Positions 1 through 7,422 of a stretch of 64,000 nucleotides of DNA are shown here, one piece after another. Numbering within the stretch: position 1 is the stretch's first letter; each line of letters opens with the position of its first letter. The position numbers and the translations under genes were made by a program. The notes beneath the pieces were generated by a model. The model worked only from the letters and a program-made list of their open reading frames with translations. It did not search any database and was not told where the DNA came from. Origin of the DNA: Paracoccaceae bacterium. Lineage in GTDB: Bacteria; Pseudomonadota; Alphaproteobacteria; Rhodobacterales; Rhodobacteraceae. Location of the stretch: positions 3,080,492-3,144,491 of the forward strand of contig WLWX01000001.1 in the NCBI GenBank assembly GCA_012103375.1, read 5' to 3'.

Positions 1-50
1 CTACACCATCCCTCCCCCTTGTCGGGTCAATTCGACTCTGTTTTGTATAT

Positions 51-76
51 TTGTCAGACAAAAATTTGTTTGACAA
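51..76. promoter_or_regulatory. Tandem FadR-type GntR operators
   Basis: Two 11-bp near-palindromes, TTGTCAGACAA at 51-61 and TTGTTTGACAA at 66-76, lie 15 bp centre to centre upstream of the first dehydratase gene. Both fit the TNGTNNNACNA core bound by FadR-subfamily GntR regulators, and the first is a perfect inverted repeat. The operon encodes such a regulator at 2274-3077, so autoregulated control of the sugar-acid operon is a reasonable inference. Confidence 0.6.
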
Positions 77-201
77 GTATTATTGTAAGCGCCAAACCAG
101 AGCCAGGTTTTTGCACGCTGAATACGCACCATTGGTCGCGGATCGCTTCGTGGGCGTGTGACGTAAACAAGTTGCGACAGGTAAAAAGGGAACGGTTTCG
201 G

Positions 202-1377
202 ATGGTGCGGATTACCGACGTCAGAACGACAATTTGGGAATGGATCGGCCCGGTTGCGCCGATGCCGCCACATTTCTGCACCACCGCCGGAGACCTCGTT
301 TCAGACGTGTCGGGGTCAATCGCAGGCTTTCGGTTTCTGGGCTGGCTGGTTGTCGAAATTGAATGTGACGATGGCACAATCGGGATCGGCAATGCCGCCC
401 TTGCGCCGCATGCCTGTAAGGCAACCATCGATACTTATCTGAAACCGCTGCTGATCGGCGCGGACCCGCTTGATACGGAATACCTTTGGGAATCAATGTA
501 TCGCCGCACCCTGCCTTTCGGGCGCAAAGGCATCGGTATGACGGCGATCTCGGCCGTCGATCTGGCGCTTTGGGATGCCAAGGGTAAATTGCTGTCACAA
601 CCGGTGTTCAAGCTGCTGGGCGGACGCACAAAACCCAAGATCCCGGTCTATGCCAGCCGGCTTTACAGCCAACCGCTTGAGACGTTGTTTTCCGAAGCCA
701 AAGCCTATGCGGATGAGGGGTTTACAGCCGTCAAAATGCGTTTTGGCTGGGGGCCGAAGGACGGACTTGAGGGGATCAACAAGAACCTCGATCTGGTCAG
801 AACGGTGCGCGAAGCTGTCGGCCCGGATGTGGATATCATGGGCGACGCCTATATGGGGTGGAATGTCGAATTTACCAAGCGGATGCTGCGGCTGCTGGAA
901 CCGCTGAACATGCGCTGGGTGGAAGAACCCGTAATCTCGGACAACCTGGCCGGATATGCCGAACTTCGGGCCATGAACAAGGTCGCGATTTCGGGCGGTG
1001 AGCATGAATATACGTTGCATGGGTTCCGACAGGCGCTGGACATGGGCGCCTTTGACATCGCCCAATTCGATGTAAACCGGGTCGGGGGCATCACCGCCGC
1101 CAGGAAAATCGCGGCGCTGTGTGAAGCCAATGACGTCGCCGTCATTCCGCATGCCGGGCAAATGCACAATTATCACATCAGCATGTCGTCCTATGCTGCG
1201 CCGATTTCCGAATACTTTCCAAAGGTCCCGGTCGAGGTTGGGAACGAGTTGTTCTGGTATATCTTTGACGGTGAAGCCGTCGCCGAGGATGGCTTTATCA
1301 ACCTGTCCGACGAAAGACCGGGCTTTGGGCTGACGTTGCAATCCCCGGATCCCAAAAACTTCCGGCTGACGAGTTAA
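202..1377 (+). CDS. Enolase-superfamily sugar-acid dehydratase (MR/MLE type)
   Basis: A 391-residue member of the mandelate racemase/muconate lactonizing branch of the enolase superfamily, probably dehydrating a deoxy- or aldonic acid. Visible are an AVKMRFGWGPKDG active-site strand, the metal-ligand series GDAYMGWN (Asp), WVEEP (Glu) and SGGEHEYT (Glu), and a late VIPHAGQMHNYH segment with the catalytic His region. These resemble L-rhamnonate dehydratases. The ATG at 202 is chosen because homology begins there; the frame is open back to position 19, but that stretch overlaps the operators. It is first in the operon, 5 bp before the lactonase-like gene. A second paralogue lies at 3396-4583, so the two probably act on different sugar acids. 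Confidence 0.8.
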   Translation: MVRITDVRTTIWEWIGPVAPMPPHFCTTAGDLVSDVSGSIAGFRFLGWLVVEIECDDGTIGIGNAALAPHACKATIDTYLKPLLIGADPLDTEYLWESMYRRTLPFGRKGIGMTAISAVDLALWDAKGKLLSQPVFKLLGGRTKPKIPVYASRLYSQPLETLFSEAKAYADEGFTAVKMRFGWGPKDGLEGINKNLDLVRTVREAVGPDVDIMGDAYMGWNVEFTKRMLRLLEPLNMRWVEEPVISDNLAGYAELRAMNKVAISGGEHEYTLHGFRQALDMGAFDIAQFDVNRVGGITAARKIAALCEANDVAVIPHAGQMHNYHISMSSYAAPISEYFPKVPVEVGNELFWYIFDGEAVAEDGFINLSDERPGFGLTLQSPDPKNFRLTS

Positions 1378-1382
1378 AGGCC

Positions 1383-2258
1383 ATGCCCGATTTCGCGATC
1401 ATCGACACGCATTTGCACATCTGGGACATGGAGCGCCTGAAGTATTCGGCGTTCGAAGGTCACCCGCTGTTCGGCAAGTCCTACCAGATCGAGGATTATC
1501 AGAAGGCCTGTGGCGATATTGAAGTCGAAGCCATGGTTTTCCTGGAATGTTTCGCGGATTTCACGGCCACTGGCGGGCAATATATCGATGAGATCAGGTT
1601 CGTCGAAGACAGCGCCAAACGCGATCCGCGCATCAAGGGCATCGTGCCGATGGCGCCGTTGGAATGGGGTGCGCGGGTGGAACCGATGTTGCGGCAGATG
1701 CAGACCGACCACCCGACGGTGAAGGGTATCCGCCGGATCATGGAATTCGACGAAGACCCGCGCGCGCTGACCCTGTCGCCGGCGTTTATCGAAGGCGTCA
1801 ACCTGCTGCACAAGTTTGGCTGGCACTTTGAAATCAACGTCAACTTCACCCAGATGGACATCATCCGCGAATTTGTGCAGCACATCCCCGACGTGCCGAT
1901 GATCCTGGATCATTGCGGCAAACCCGGGATCAAAGAAGGGGCGATCGATCAATACCGCGCCGACATTCGCGACCTGGCACAACATTCGAATATGTGGATC
2001 AAGCTGTCAGATTTACCGCCCTATGCTGATCCCGACAACTGGACCGACGACGACCTGCGCCCCTATATCGACGCCACGATCGAGGCTTTTGGATTTGAGC
2101 GGACGATCTATGCCGGTGACTGGCCGATCTGTCTGTTGGCGACCAGCCTGACGCGGTGGGTTGAAACCCTCGACAGGGCGTTCGAAGGCGCGTCAGACAC
2201 CGACCTGCGTAAATTCTATCGCGACAACGCAAATGACTTCTATCGACTTGGACTGTAG
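1383..2258 (+). CDS. Amidohydrolase-family sugar lactonase
   Basis: A 291-residue TIM-barrel hydrolase of the amidohydrolase-2 family (PF04909). It opens with the metal-binding IIDTHLHIWD motif, has a conserved LDHCGKPGI strand near residue 180, and carries the late YAGDWPI segment with the catalytic Asp. Family members in sugar operons are L-fucono- or L-rhamnono-lactonases, hydrolysing the lactone formed by the sugar dehydrogenase. Its place directly after one sugar-acid dehydratase and before a rhamnose mutarotase supports this. No dehydrogenase or aldolase is visible; they may lie left of the window. The exact lactone is not determined by the sequence. Confidence 0.75.
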   Translation: MPDFAIIDTHLHIWDMERLKYSAFEGHPLFGKSYQIEDYQKACGDIEVEAMVFLECFADFTATGGQYIDEIRFVEDSAKRDPRIKGIVPMAPLEWGARVEPMLRQMQTDHPTVKGIRRIMEFDEDPRALTLSPAFIEGVNLLHKFGWHFEINVNFTQMDIIREFVQHIPDVPMILDHCGKPGIKEGAIDQYRADIRDLAQHSNMWIKLSDLPPYADPDNWTDDDLRPYIDATIEAFGFERTIYAGDWPICLLATSLTRWVETLDRAFEGASDTDLRKFYRDNANDFYRLGL

Positions 2259-2273
2259 CGGACTGGAACCGAA

Positions 2274-3077
2274 GTGGCTGACCTTGCGGACCCCAAAAAC
2301 CTTGTAGGCGGCGGCGATACATTCGCAGCCATTGTGAAGGCCCAGAAGGCTGCTGAGGCCGATTTGGGCTTTGCGGGCGGCACCTTGGTGCGCCCGTCGA
2401 TATCCGAACAGGTTTCGAACCGAATTCTGGCGATGATCAAATCCGGCAACCTCAAAGCCGAAGACAGGTTGCCGACCGAACAGCAGATGTGCCTGGCCTT
2501 CGGCATCAGTCGTCCGCCGCTGCGCGAAGCGCTTAAGGCGCTGACGCTAATGGGAATTCTGGAAAGTCGTCAGGGTGGCCGTTATATGGTCACTGACCTG
2601 TCGCCGACACGCCTGGTGACACCATTTAATGTGCTGTTGTCAGTTCCTGATCACGACATTCAGGTTCAGTTTGAGGCCCGCGCCGTTGTTGAGTTGGAAT
2701 TGGTCCGGTTCTGTGTCGAACGCGCGAATGACGAACAACGCGCGCGCATTCTGGCACTCGCGAAAGATGGTCGCACGTTTTACGAGGACCCGGTCGGGTT
2801 TCGCCTGCTGGATGCCGAGTATCATCAGGCGATCAACGAGGGTGCGAACAATACGATCCTCTCGACCATATCGGAAGGGCTCTACAACGTCGCGATTGAT
2901 GCCCGCCGCCTTGCCAGCGCGACGCAGGGTGTGATCGACATTTCGGTCGATCAGCATATCCGCGTCGCCGAGGCGATTGGGGCGCATGACGCCACGGCTG
3001 CAGTGCAGGCGTATCAGGAACATCTGGACCACGTGCTGAGCACGACAATCCAAGCCATTCACGAATTATCGGAGTAA
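2274..3077 (+). CDS. FadR-subfamily GntR transcriptional regulator
   Basis: A 267-residue regulator with an N-terminal winged helix-turn-helix (about residues 42-110, including LPTEQQMCLAFGISRPPLREAL) and a C-terminal all-helical FCD ligand-binding domain. The FCD metal site is suggested by spaced Asp/His residues in LLDAEYHQAI and ISVDQHIRVAEAI. The start is GTG at 2274, 15 bp after the lactonase stop. About 40 residues precede the DNA-binding domain, so a later start is possible. It sits inside the operon it probably controls through the two operators at 51-76, with a sugar acid as the likely effector. Confidence 0.85.
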   Translation: MADLADPKNLVGGGDTFAAIVKAQKAAEADLGFAGGTLVRPSISEQVSNRILAMIKSGNLKAEDRLPTEQQMCLAFGISRPPLREALKALTLMGILESRQGGRYMVTDLSPTRLVTPFNVLLSVPDHDIQVQFEARAVVELELVRFCVERANDEQRARILALAKDGRTFYEDPVGFRLLDAEYHQAINEGANNTILSTISEGLYNVAIDARRLASATQGVIDISVDQHIRVAEAIGAHDATAAVQAYQEHLDHVLSTTIQAIHELSE

Positions 3078-3081
3078 TCCC

Positions 3082-3399
3082 ATGCCCGAACGTATTGCAT
3101 TTCGCATGAACCTGTTTCCGGGACAGGCCGCAGAATACGAAAAACGGCATGACGAGATTTTCCCCGAACTTGCCGAGGCCCTTAAAGATGCGGGCGTGTC
3201 CGATTACACGATATGGCACGATCCGGAATCGAACCATCTGTTCGGCATTCTGACGCGCGCCGATGACCATACGCTGGACGCGCTGCCCGATACCGAGGTG
3301 ATGAAGCGCTGGTGGGCACATATGGCCGACGTGATGGAGACAGACGCCAACAACGTCCCGACCCAGGTGCCATTGAAACGGGTATTCCTGCTGTCATGA
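3082..3399 (+). CDS. rhaM: L-rhamnose mutarotase
   Basis: A 105-residue protein of the RhaM/YiiL family, which interconverts the alpha and beta anomers of L-rhamnose and related sugars. Diagnostic elements are the IAFRMNLFPGQAAEYEKRHDEIFPEL start (the motif begins at residue 5) with its catalytic His, and the late MKRWWAHMADVM segment matching the family's RWW signature. Length is usual for the family. It starts 4 bp after the regulator stop and its own stop overlaps the next start in ATGA, so it is translationally coupled to the rhamnonate dehydratase-like gene. This is the best evidence that the operon handles L-rhamnose or a close relative. Confidence 0.88.
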   Translation: MPERIAFRMNLFPGQAAEYEKRHDEIFPELAEALKDAGVSDYTIWHDPESNHLFGILTRADDHTLDALPDTEVMKRWWAHMADVMETDANNVPTQVPLKRVFLLS

Positions 3400-4583
3400 A
3401 CCGGGCTATCCGCATCAAGGATATCCGTGTCTGGACAGTGTCCAAATCCAGCAAGGGCGGCGATTATTTCAATCAGGGTGCGGGCGATCACTGGCTGGTG
3501 GACAGCCTGATCTCGAACCCGATGTCTTCGTATCCGCAGTATCGCGACAAACGAACCTCCTGGGGGATCGGAGTGCTGGGGTCGATTCTGGTCGAGATTG
3601 AGGCCGAAGATGGCACGGTCGGCATCGCCACCGGCACCGGCGGCGTCCCGGCGGCGTGGCTGATCGCCAATCATTTTGCGCGATTTTTGGTCGATCAGGA
3701 TGCCCGAAACATCAATCTGATGTGGGACCAGATGTACCGTGCCTCACTTCCTTACGGGCGCAAGGGCATCACCGTGATGGCGATCAGCGTGGTCGATCTG
3801 GCGCTATGGGATCTTCTGGGAAAAATCCGGGAAGAACCTGTTTATAATCTGACCGGCGGGCTGACCCGCGACGAAATCTCTTTCTATTGCACCGGCCCGG
3901 ATGCGGGCGCGATCAAGAAAATGGGGTTTTGGGGCGCGAAGGTTCCATTGCCCCACGGCCCCGCAGATCGTGATGAGGGGCTAGAGAAAAACGTCGCATT
4001 TCTGCGCGCCCATCGCGACGCAATTGGTCCCGGATACCCCCTGATGGTCGATTGCTACATGTCGCTGACGGTGCCTTATGCAATCGAACTGGCCGAAGCC
4101 TGCAAAGACCTGAATATCTATTGGTGGGAGGAGGTTCTTTCGCCGGAAGATGTCGACGGCTACCGCCACATCCGACAAGCGCATCCCAAGGCGAAATGGA
4201 CAACCGGAGAGCATGAGTACACGCGCTATGGCTTCCGCCCCTTGATCGAACAGCGCTTGATCGACGTGTTACAGCCCGACGTCATGTGGGTCGGTGGCCT
4301 GACCGAGTTATTGCGGATCGCGGCCCATGCCTCGACGTTGGACATCCCGGTTATCCCACATGGAAGTGGGCCGTATTCATTTCATTTCATCGCCAGTCAA
4401 ACGGGTGCGCCGTTGTGCGAATATGTCGCCTCAAGCGCAGACGGCCAGTCAATTCTTCCGGTATTTGGTGATCTATTCGAAGGCGAGAATGTCCCGGTGG
4501 ATGGCAAACTCAAGCTGTCGTCGGCACCCGGATTCGGAATGACGATCAAGGACAGAAGCGTGCTGAAATCCATTCCGCAGTGA
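3396..4583 (+). CDS. rhmD: L-rhamnonate dehydratase-like enzyme
   Basis: A 395-residue enolase-superfamily enzyme close in layout to characterised L-rhamnonate dehydratase. The N-terminus holds GGDYFNQGAGDHW and PMSSYPQY, matching the rhamnonate dehydratase pattern; the barrel has MVDCYMS (metal Asp), WWEEVLSP (metal Glu), TTGEHEYT (metal Glu) and VIPHGSGPYSFHF (catalytic His). It would convert L-rhamnonate to 2-keto-3-deoxy-L-rhamnonate in the non-phosphorylated pathway. The ATG at 3396 overlaps the mutarotase stop; an upstream in-frame start at 3312 would overlap that gene by 88 bp and is rejected. It ends the operon. Confidence 0.82.
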   Translation: MNRAIRIKDIRVWTVSKSSKGGDYFNQGAGDHWLVDSLISNPMSSYPQYRDKRTSWGIGVLGSILVEIEAEDGTVGIATGTGGVPAAWLIANHFARFLVDQDARNINLMWDQMYRASLPYGRKGITVMAISVVDLALWDLLGKIREEPVYNLTGGLTRDEISFYCTGPDAGAIKKMGFWGAKVPLPHGPADRDEGLEKNVAFLRAHRDAIGPGYPLMVDCYMSLTVPYAIELAEACKDLNIYWWEEVLSPEDVDGYRHIRQAHPKAKWTTGEHEYTRYGFRPLIEQRLIDVLQPDVMWVGGLTELLRIAAHASTLDIPVIPHGSGPYSFHFIASQTGAPLCEYVASSADGQSILPVFGDLFEGENVPVDGKLKLSSAPGFGMTIKDRSVLKSIPQ

Positions 4584-4784
4584 ATGTCACATGGTGTCAG
4601 AACACCAGTGCGCCCGACCACCACGATACCGACACCGGCAAATTGACCTAAGCCGAGGGTGCCCGCCCCGATAATGCAACCAGGCAATCTGTTTGGATTG
4701 GATACGCATCCCCCCCCGGAATGGCACAAAAGCGGGGCTTGGCTGCGTGAAGTGTGTCGGCAATTCGGCCTGCTGAAGATGCGG

Positions 4785-5936
4785 CTACGGGCGGCGTGCC
4801 GCAGCAATCTGCATCATCAGGTCAAGCTCGTTAAACAGCTGCCATTCCTTCGTGACCTTGCCATCCGAAACCGCCCACTGGGTTATTCCCCAGATCTGAC
4901 AAGCGGCGCCGGTCGGCGACCGGTACAGGCCGGCGCCGGTATGGGTGCCCTCGGCGCTCCAACGGGTCGAGACAAGCCAGCCGTCGGTATCGTTGCCCAT
5001 CCAGTAAACCTCGTCCACTTGCAGGGTCAGATCGGGGAAGGCTGATCGCAGTTCCTGGATATAGGCGCGGTAGGCGTCGCGGCCCGTGAAGGCCCGGTCG
5101 GTCGTGCCTTCAAACGGCAGATCGGCAGCATAACTTTCGTCGATCGCGGCCCCATCGCCGTTCCAGATCGAATCGTGGACATGACGCGCAAATGCGTCGG
5201 GATCGAAACCATCTTTCGGCTCGTCCTTGCTGATCGGGCGCGCGAGGGCAGCGGCTGTGCGCAGGTCGTTCCAGACCGCATCGCTGCGCGGCCATCCGGG
5301 CGGGGGATTGGCGGCCAGGCGTTCGGCTTCCTCCCACAAATCTATGCCAAGCTGCTGAAGCATGGCCGATGTGTTGTAGAGGACATGTTCAAGGAAGATG
5401 TCATTGCCCAGGGCAACGCAATTGGCGATGACCATCACGTCTATGTCGGCATTCGTCGCCGGTCCATAGCGGCTTGGGCCGGCGTTTGTGCCCTTGATCC
5501 GCGTCAGGTGTGACGTGTGAAATCCGATCTTGTCGTCACCCGCCCAGATCACCTCTTCCGCGTCCAGAACGATGCCGGGGAAGGCACCGGTGGTGTGATG
5601 GGTGTCGGCGACGATCTTCGTGCTGCCGGTCTGCAGCCCATAGTCGTCGTAGACAAGGCTGTCGGGCGCATAGCAGTCGGCAATATATTCAACACCGCTG
5701 GCGTCAGTTTCCCAGATGCGGTGGGTGATGCGCACGATATAGTCGACAATGTTGTGAAAATCAGGGTCGAAGCCGCCAAGACGCTGGCGCGGCCCGAAAT
5801 CGTCGGGAATGCGCATCGTGCGGCCGCCGGTATAGCGATCCAGCGAGATATCAAAACCCGAAGGCATATGCGCCCGCGTCAGCGGGGCAGCGGGGTGGAA
5901 CGATGTCCGGGTGCGCGTCTTTGTGAACTCGCTCAC
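4785..5936 (-). CDS. SnoaL-like (NTF2-fold) tandem-domain protein
   Basis: A 383-residue protein with two NTF2-like halves of the SnoaL/ester-cyclase type: about residues 60-200 (HNIVDYIVRITHRIWE, YAPDSLVYDDYG) and about 250-375 (FARHVHDSIWNGDGAAIDESYA, FPDLTLQVDEVYWMGND). Proteins of this fold bind small hydrophobic ligands, and some are cyclases or hydratases; function here is unknown. Start is GTG at 5936, two bases after the stop of a truncated upstream gene, so it was once second in an operon. The gene upstream was cut by the IS3 element. Convergent with the rhamnonate operon, with about 200 bp between. Confidence 0.6.
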   Translation of the reverse strand: MSEFTKTRTRTSFHPAAPLTRAHMPSGFDISLDRYTGGRTMRIPDDFGPRQRLGGFDPDFHNIVDYIVRITHRIWETDASGVEYIADCYAPDSLVYDDYGLQTGSTKIVADTHHTTGAFPGIVLDAEEVIWAGDDKIGFHTSHLTRIKGTNAGPSRYGPATNADIDVMVIANCVALGNDIFLEHVLYNTSAMLQQLGIDLWEEAERLAANPPPGWPRSDAVWNDLRTAAALARPISKDEPKDGFDPDAFARHVHDSIWNGDGAAIDESYAADLPFEGTTDRAFTGRDAYRAYIQELRSAFPDLTLQVDEVYWMGNDTDGWLVSTRWSAEGTHTGAGLYRSPTGAACQIWGITQWAVSDGKVTKEWQLFNELDLMMQIAAARRP

Positions 5937-5937
5937 G

Positions 5938-5994
5938 TCAGTGTCCTTTCTGCAGGTCAGCCAGAAGATCGACGCCCTGCGCCTTCAGGAAATG
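5938..5994 (-). pseudogene. 3' remnant of a gene cut by the IS3 element
   Basis: Between the IS3 terminal repeat and the SnoaL-like gene the minus strand reads about 18 codons ending in GVDLLADLQKGH and a TGA, ending one base before the next GTG start. The tight spacing is that of an operon, so this is probably the tail of a deleted or displaced gene. The family cannot be named from so few residues. Confidence 0.35.
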
Positions 5995-6024
5995 TGGCCT
6001 GCTGCCGGTTTCGTGGACGGCAAC

Positions 6025-6882
6025 TTATGCTTTCATAGCTCGCTCCTCAAATGTGATAGGGCTTAGATACCCGATGGTCGAGTGCCGACGCTGCGGATTG
6101 TAAAACCGCTCGATGTCATCGAAGACGTCTGCGCGCGCCTGTTTCCTGGTCCGGTAGGTTTTTCGCATGACCCTTTCGGTTTTCAGCGAAGAGAAGAAGC
6201 TCTCCATCGCTGCGTTGTCCCAGACATTTCCGGATCGGCTCATCGAACAGGTGATGACTTGATCAGCCATCAGCCTTTGGAACGGCTCGCTGGCATACTG
6301 GCTGCCCTGGTCGGAATGATGTAGCAGCTCCTTTGGTCGACCTCTGCGCCAGATCGCCATGATCAAGGCGTCCGTGACCATCTGGGACGTCATCTGATCG
6401 CTCATGGGCCAACCGACGACACGCCGCGAGAACAGATCGATGACGTCGGCGACGTAGAGCCAGCCCTCAGCCGTCCAGACTTAGGTGAAGTCAGCCACCC
6501 ATTTCTGGTTCGGGCCGTTTGCATCGAACTCTCGCTTGAGCACGTTGGCGGCTATGATCGACCTCGCGCCATCGTCTTTCGGTGGTTGCCGACGCTTTGG
6601 ATGAGCTCTGAAGGCCGCTTGCCGCATCTGTCGCTCGACGCAATGCAACCCGCAGGAATAGCCCTCTTTAAGAAGATCGTGCCAGACCCGTCGAACACCA
6701 TAGGTTCGGTCCGATCGCAGAAAGCTCGCACGGATCGCCGCCGATAACTCTTCGTAGCGGATCGACCGGTCGCTGCGTGGTCGCGTCAGCCAGGCATGGA
6801 AACCGCTCCGTGACACACCGAGCGCGTCACACATCCAACTGACTGGCCAGACCCCTCGGTGTTTCGCCACAAACGCAAACAT
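6025..6882 (-). pseudogene. IS3-family transposase OrfB (DDE integrase), nonsense mutant
   Basis: Reads as an integrase-fold transposase beginning MFAFVAKHRGVWPVSWMCDALGVS, with the first Asp in KWVADFT, LHHSDQGSQYAS (second Asp) and a glutamate region AAMESFFSSLKTE. An in-frame TAA at 6481-6483 sits exactly where homologues have Tyr after VADFT, so the frame resumes as VWTAEGWLYVADVIDLFSRR. The start overlaps the orfA stop (TGATG), as in active IS3 elements, where OrfAB is normally made by frameshifting. The nonsense codon makes it inactive. Confidence 0.85.
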
Positions 6883-7171
6883 CACAGCTGGTCCTTGGCA
6901 AAGTAGGCCGTGGCCTTTTTTAGGATATCCCGCTCCGCCTTCAATTTCGACAATTCGCGCCGCAGGTTCCTGAGCTCTTCTTGTTCTGGAGTTACTTGCC
7001 GTGACCGGGGAACGCAGTTGCCCCGTTTGTCTCAGATGCCAGCACCCACCGGCGCAGCACAGTCGCGTGTATTCCAAGATCTCTTGAAGCCTGCGCCGTG
7101 CTGACGCCACGCTTCGTTATCAACTCCACCGCTTCCTGCTTGAACTCGCGGCTGAATGCTCTTCTCGTCAT
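6882..7171 (-). pseudogene. IS3-family transposase OrfA, frameshifted
   Basis: Begins MTRRAFSREFKQEAVELIT and continues as a helix-turn-helix OrfA to a run near AFPGHGK at about 6995-7005, where the frame hits TAA. One base later it resumes as TPEQEELRNLRRELSKLKAERD and ends KKATAYFAKDQL, a leucine-zipper-like tail. The span is one base short of 97 codons, consistent with a single-base deletion. Confidence 0.8.
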
Positions 7172-7231
7172 GTGGATTCTCCAGTTTCATGAACACCTTA
7201 TCTCGATGTCCACGAGACCGGCAGCAGGCCA

Positions 7232-7422
7232 GAACGCCTTTTCCGTGCCATTCCATGTCCCCCTCTCGCGACCAATATAGTGGCACAGTTTTAGGGGGCT
7301 AAGACACTTGCGCGAATGGGTGAGGCGCCATTCGCTTGCCAAAAGACGAACTGGCCGAGTTGCGGGTGCCAGGGCTCACCCGGCCTTGGTCCCGTCAGAA
7401 GCGGTGGCAATTTCGGTGGGTT
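7232..7422 (-). other. Gap between IS3 and the Rhs toxin stop; expected immunity-gene position
   Basis: No complete gene is seen in these 190 bp. On the minus strand a purine-rich stretch precedes an ATG reading MEWHGKGVL before the IS3 repeat interrupts it, so the 5' end of a small gene may have been cut here. This is where the immunity gene of an Rhs toxin would be expected. Confidence 0.3.

Larger units (their letters stand above)
5995..7231 (-). mobile_element. Decayed IS3-family insertion sequence
   Basis: A 1237-bp element bounded by 24-bp imperfect inverted repeats (TGGCCTGCTGCCGG at 5995 and its complement ending at 7231, one mismatch) with the TG...CA ends of IS3 elements. It contains overlapping orfA and orfB, both broken. 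No 3-bp target duplication is visible (ATG on one side, GAA on the other), so the flanks have been rearranged since insertion or the element arrived by recombination. Confidence 0.85.

Noticed and set aside
5995..7231. IS3 element as functional
   Set aside because: orfA has a frameshift and orfB a TAA in place of a conserved Tyr codon; it lacks a target duplication.
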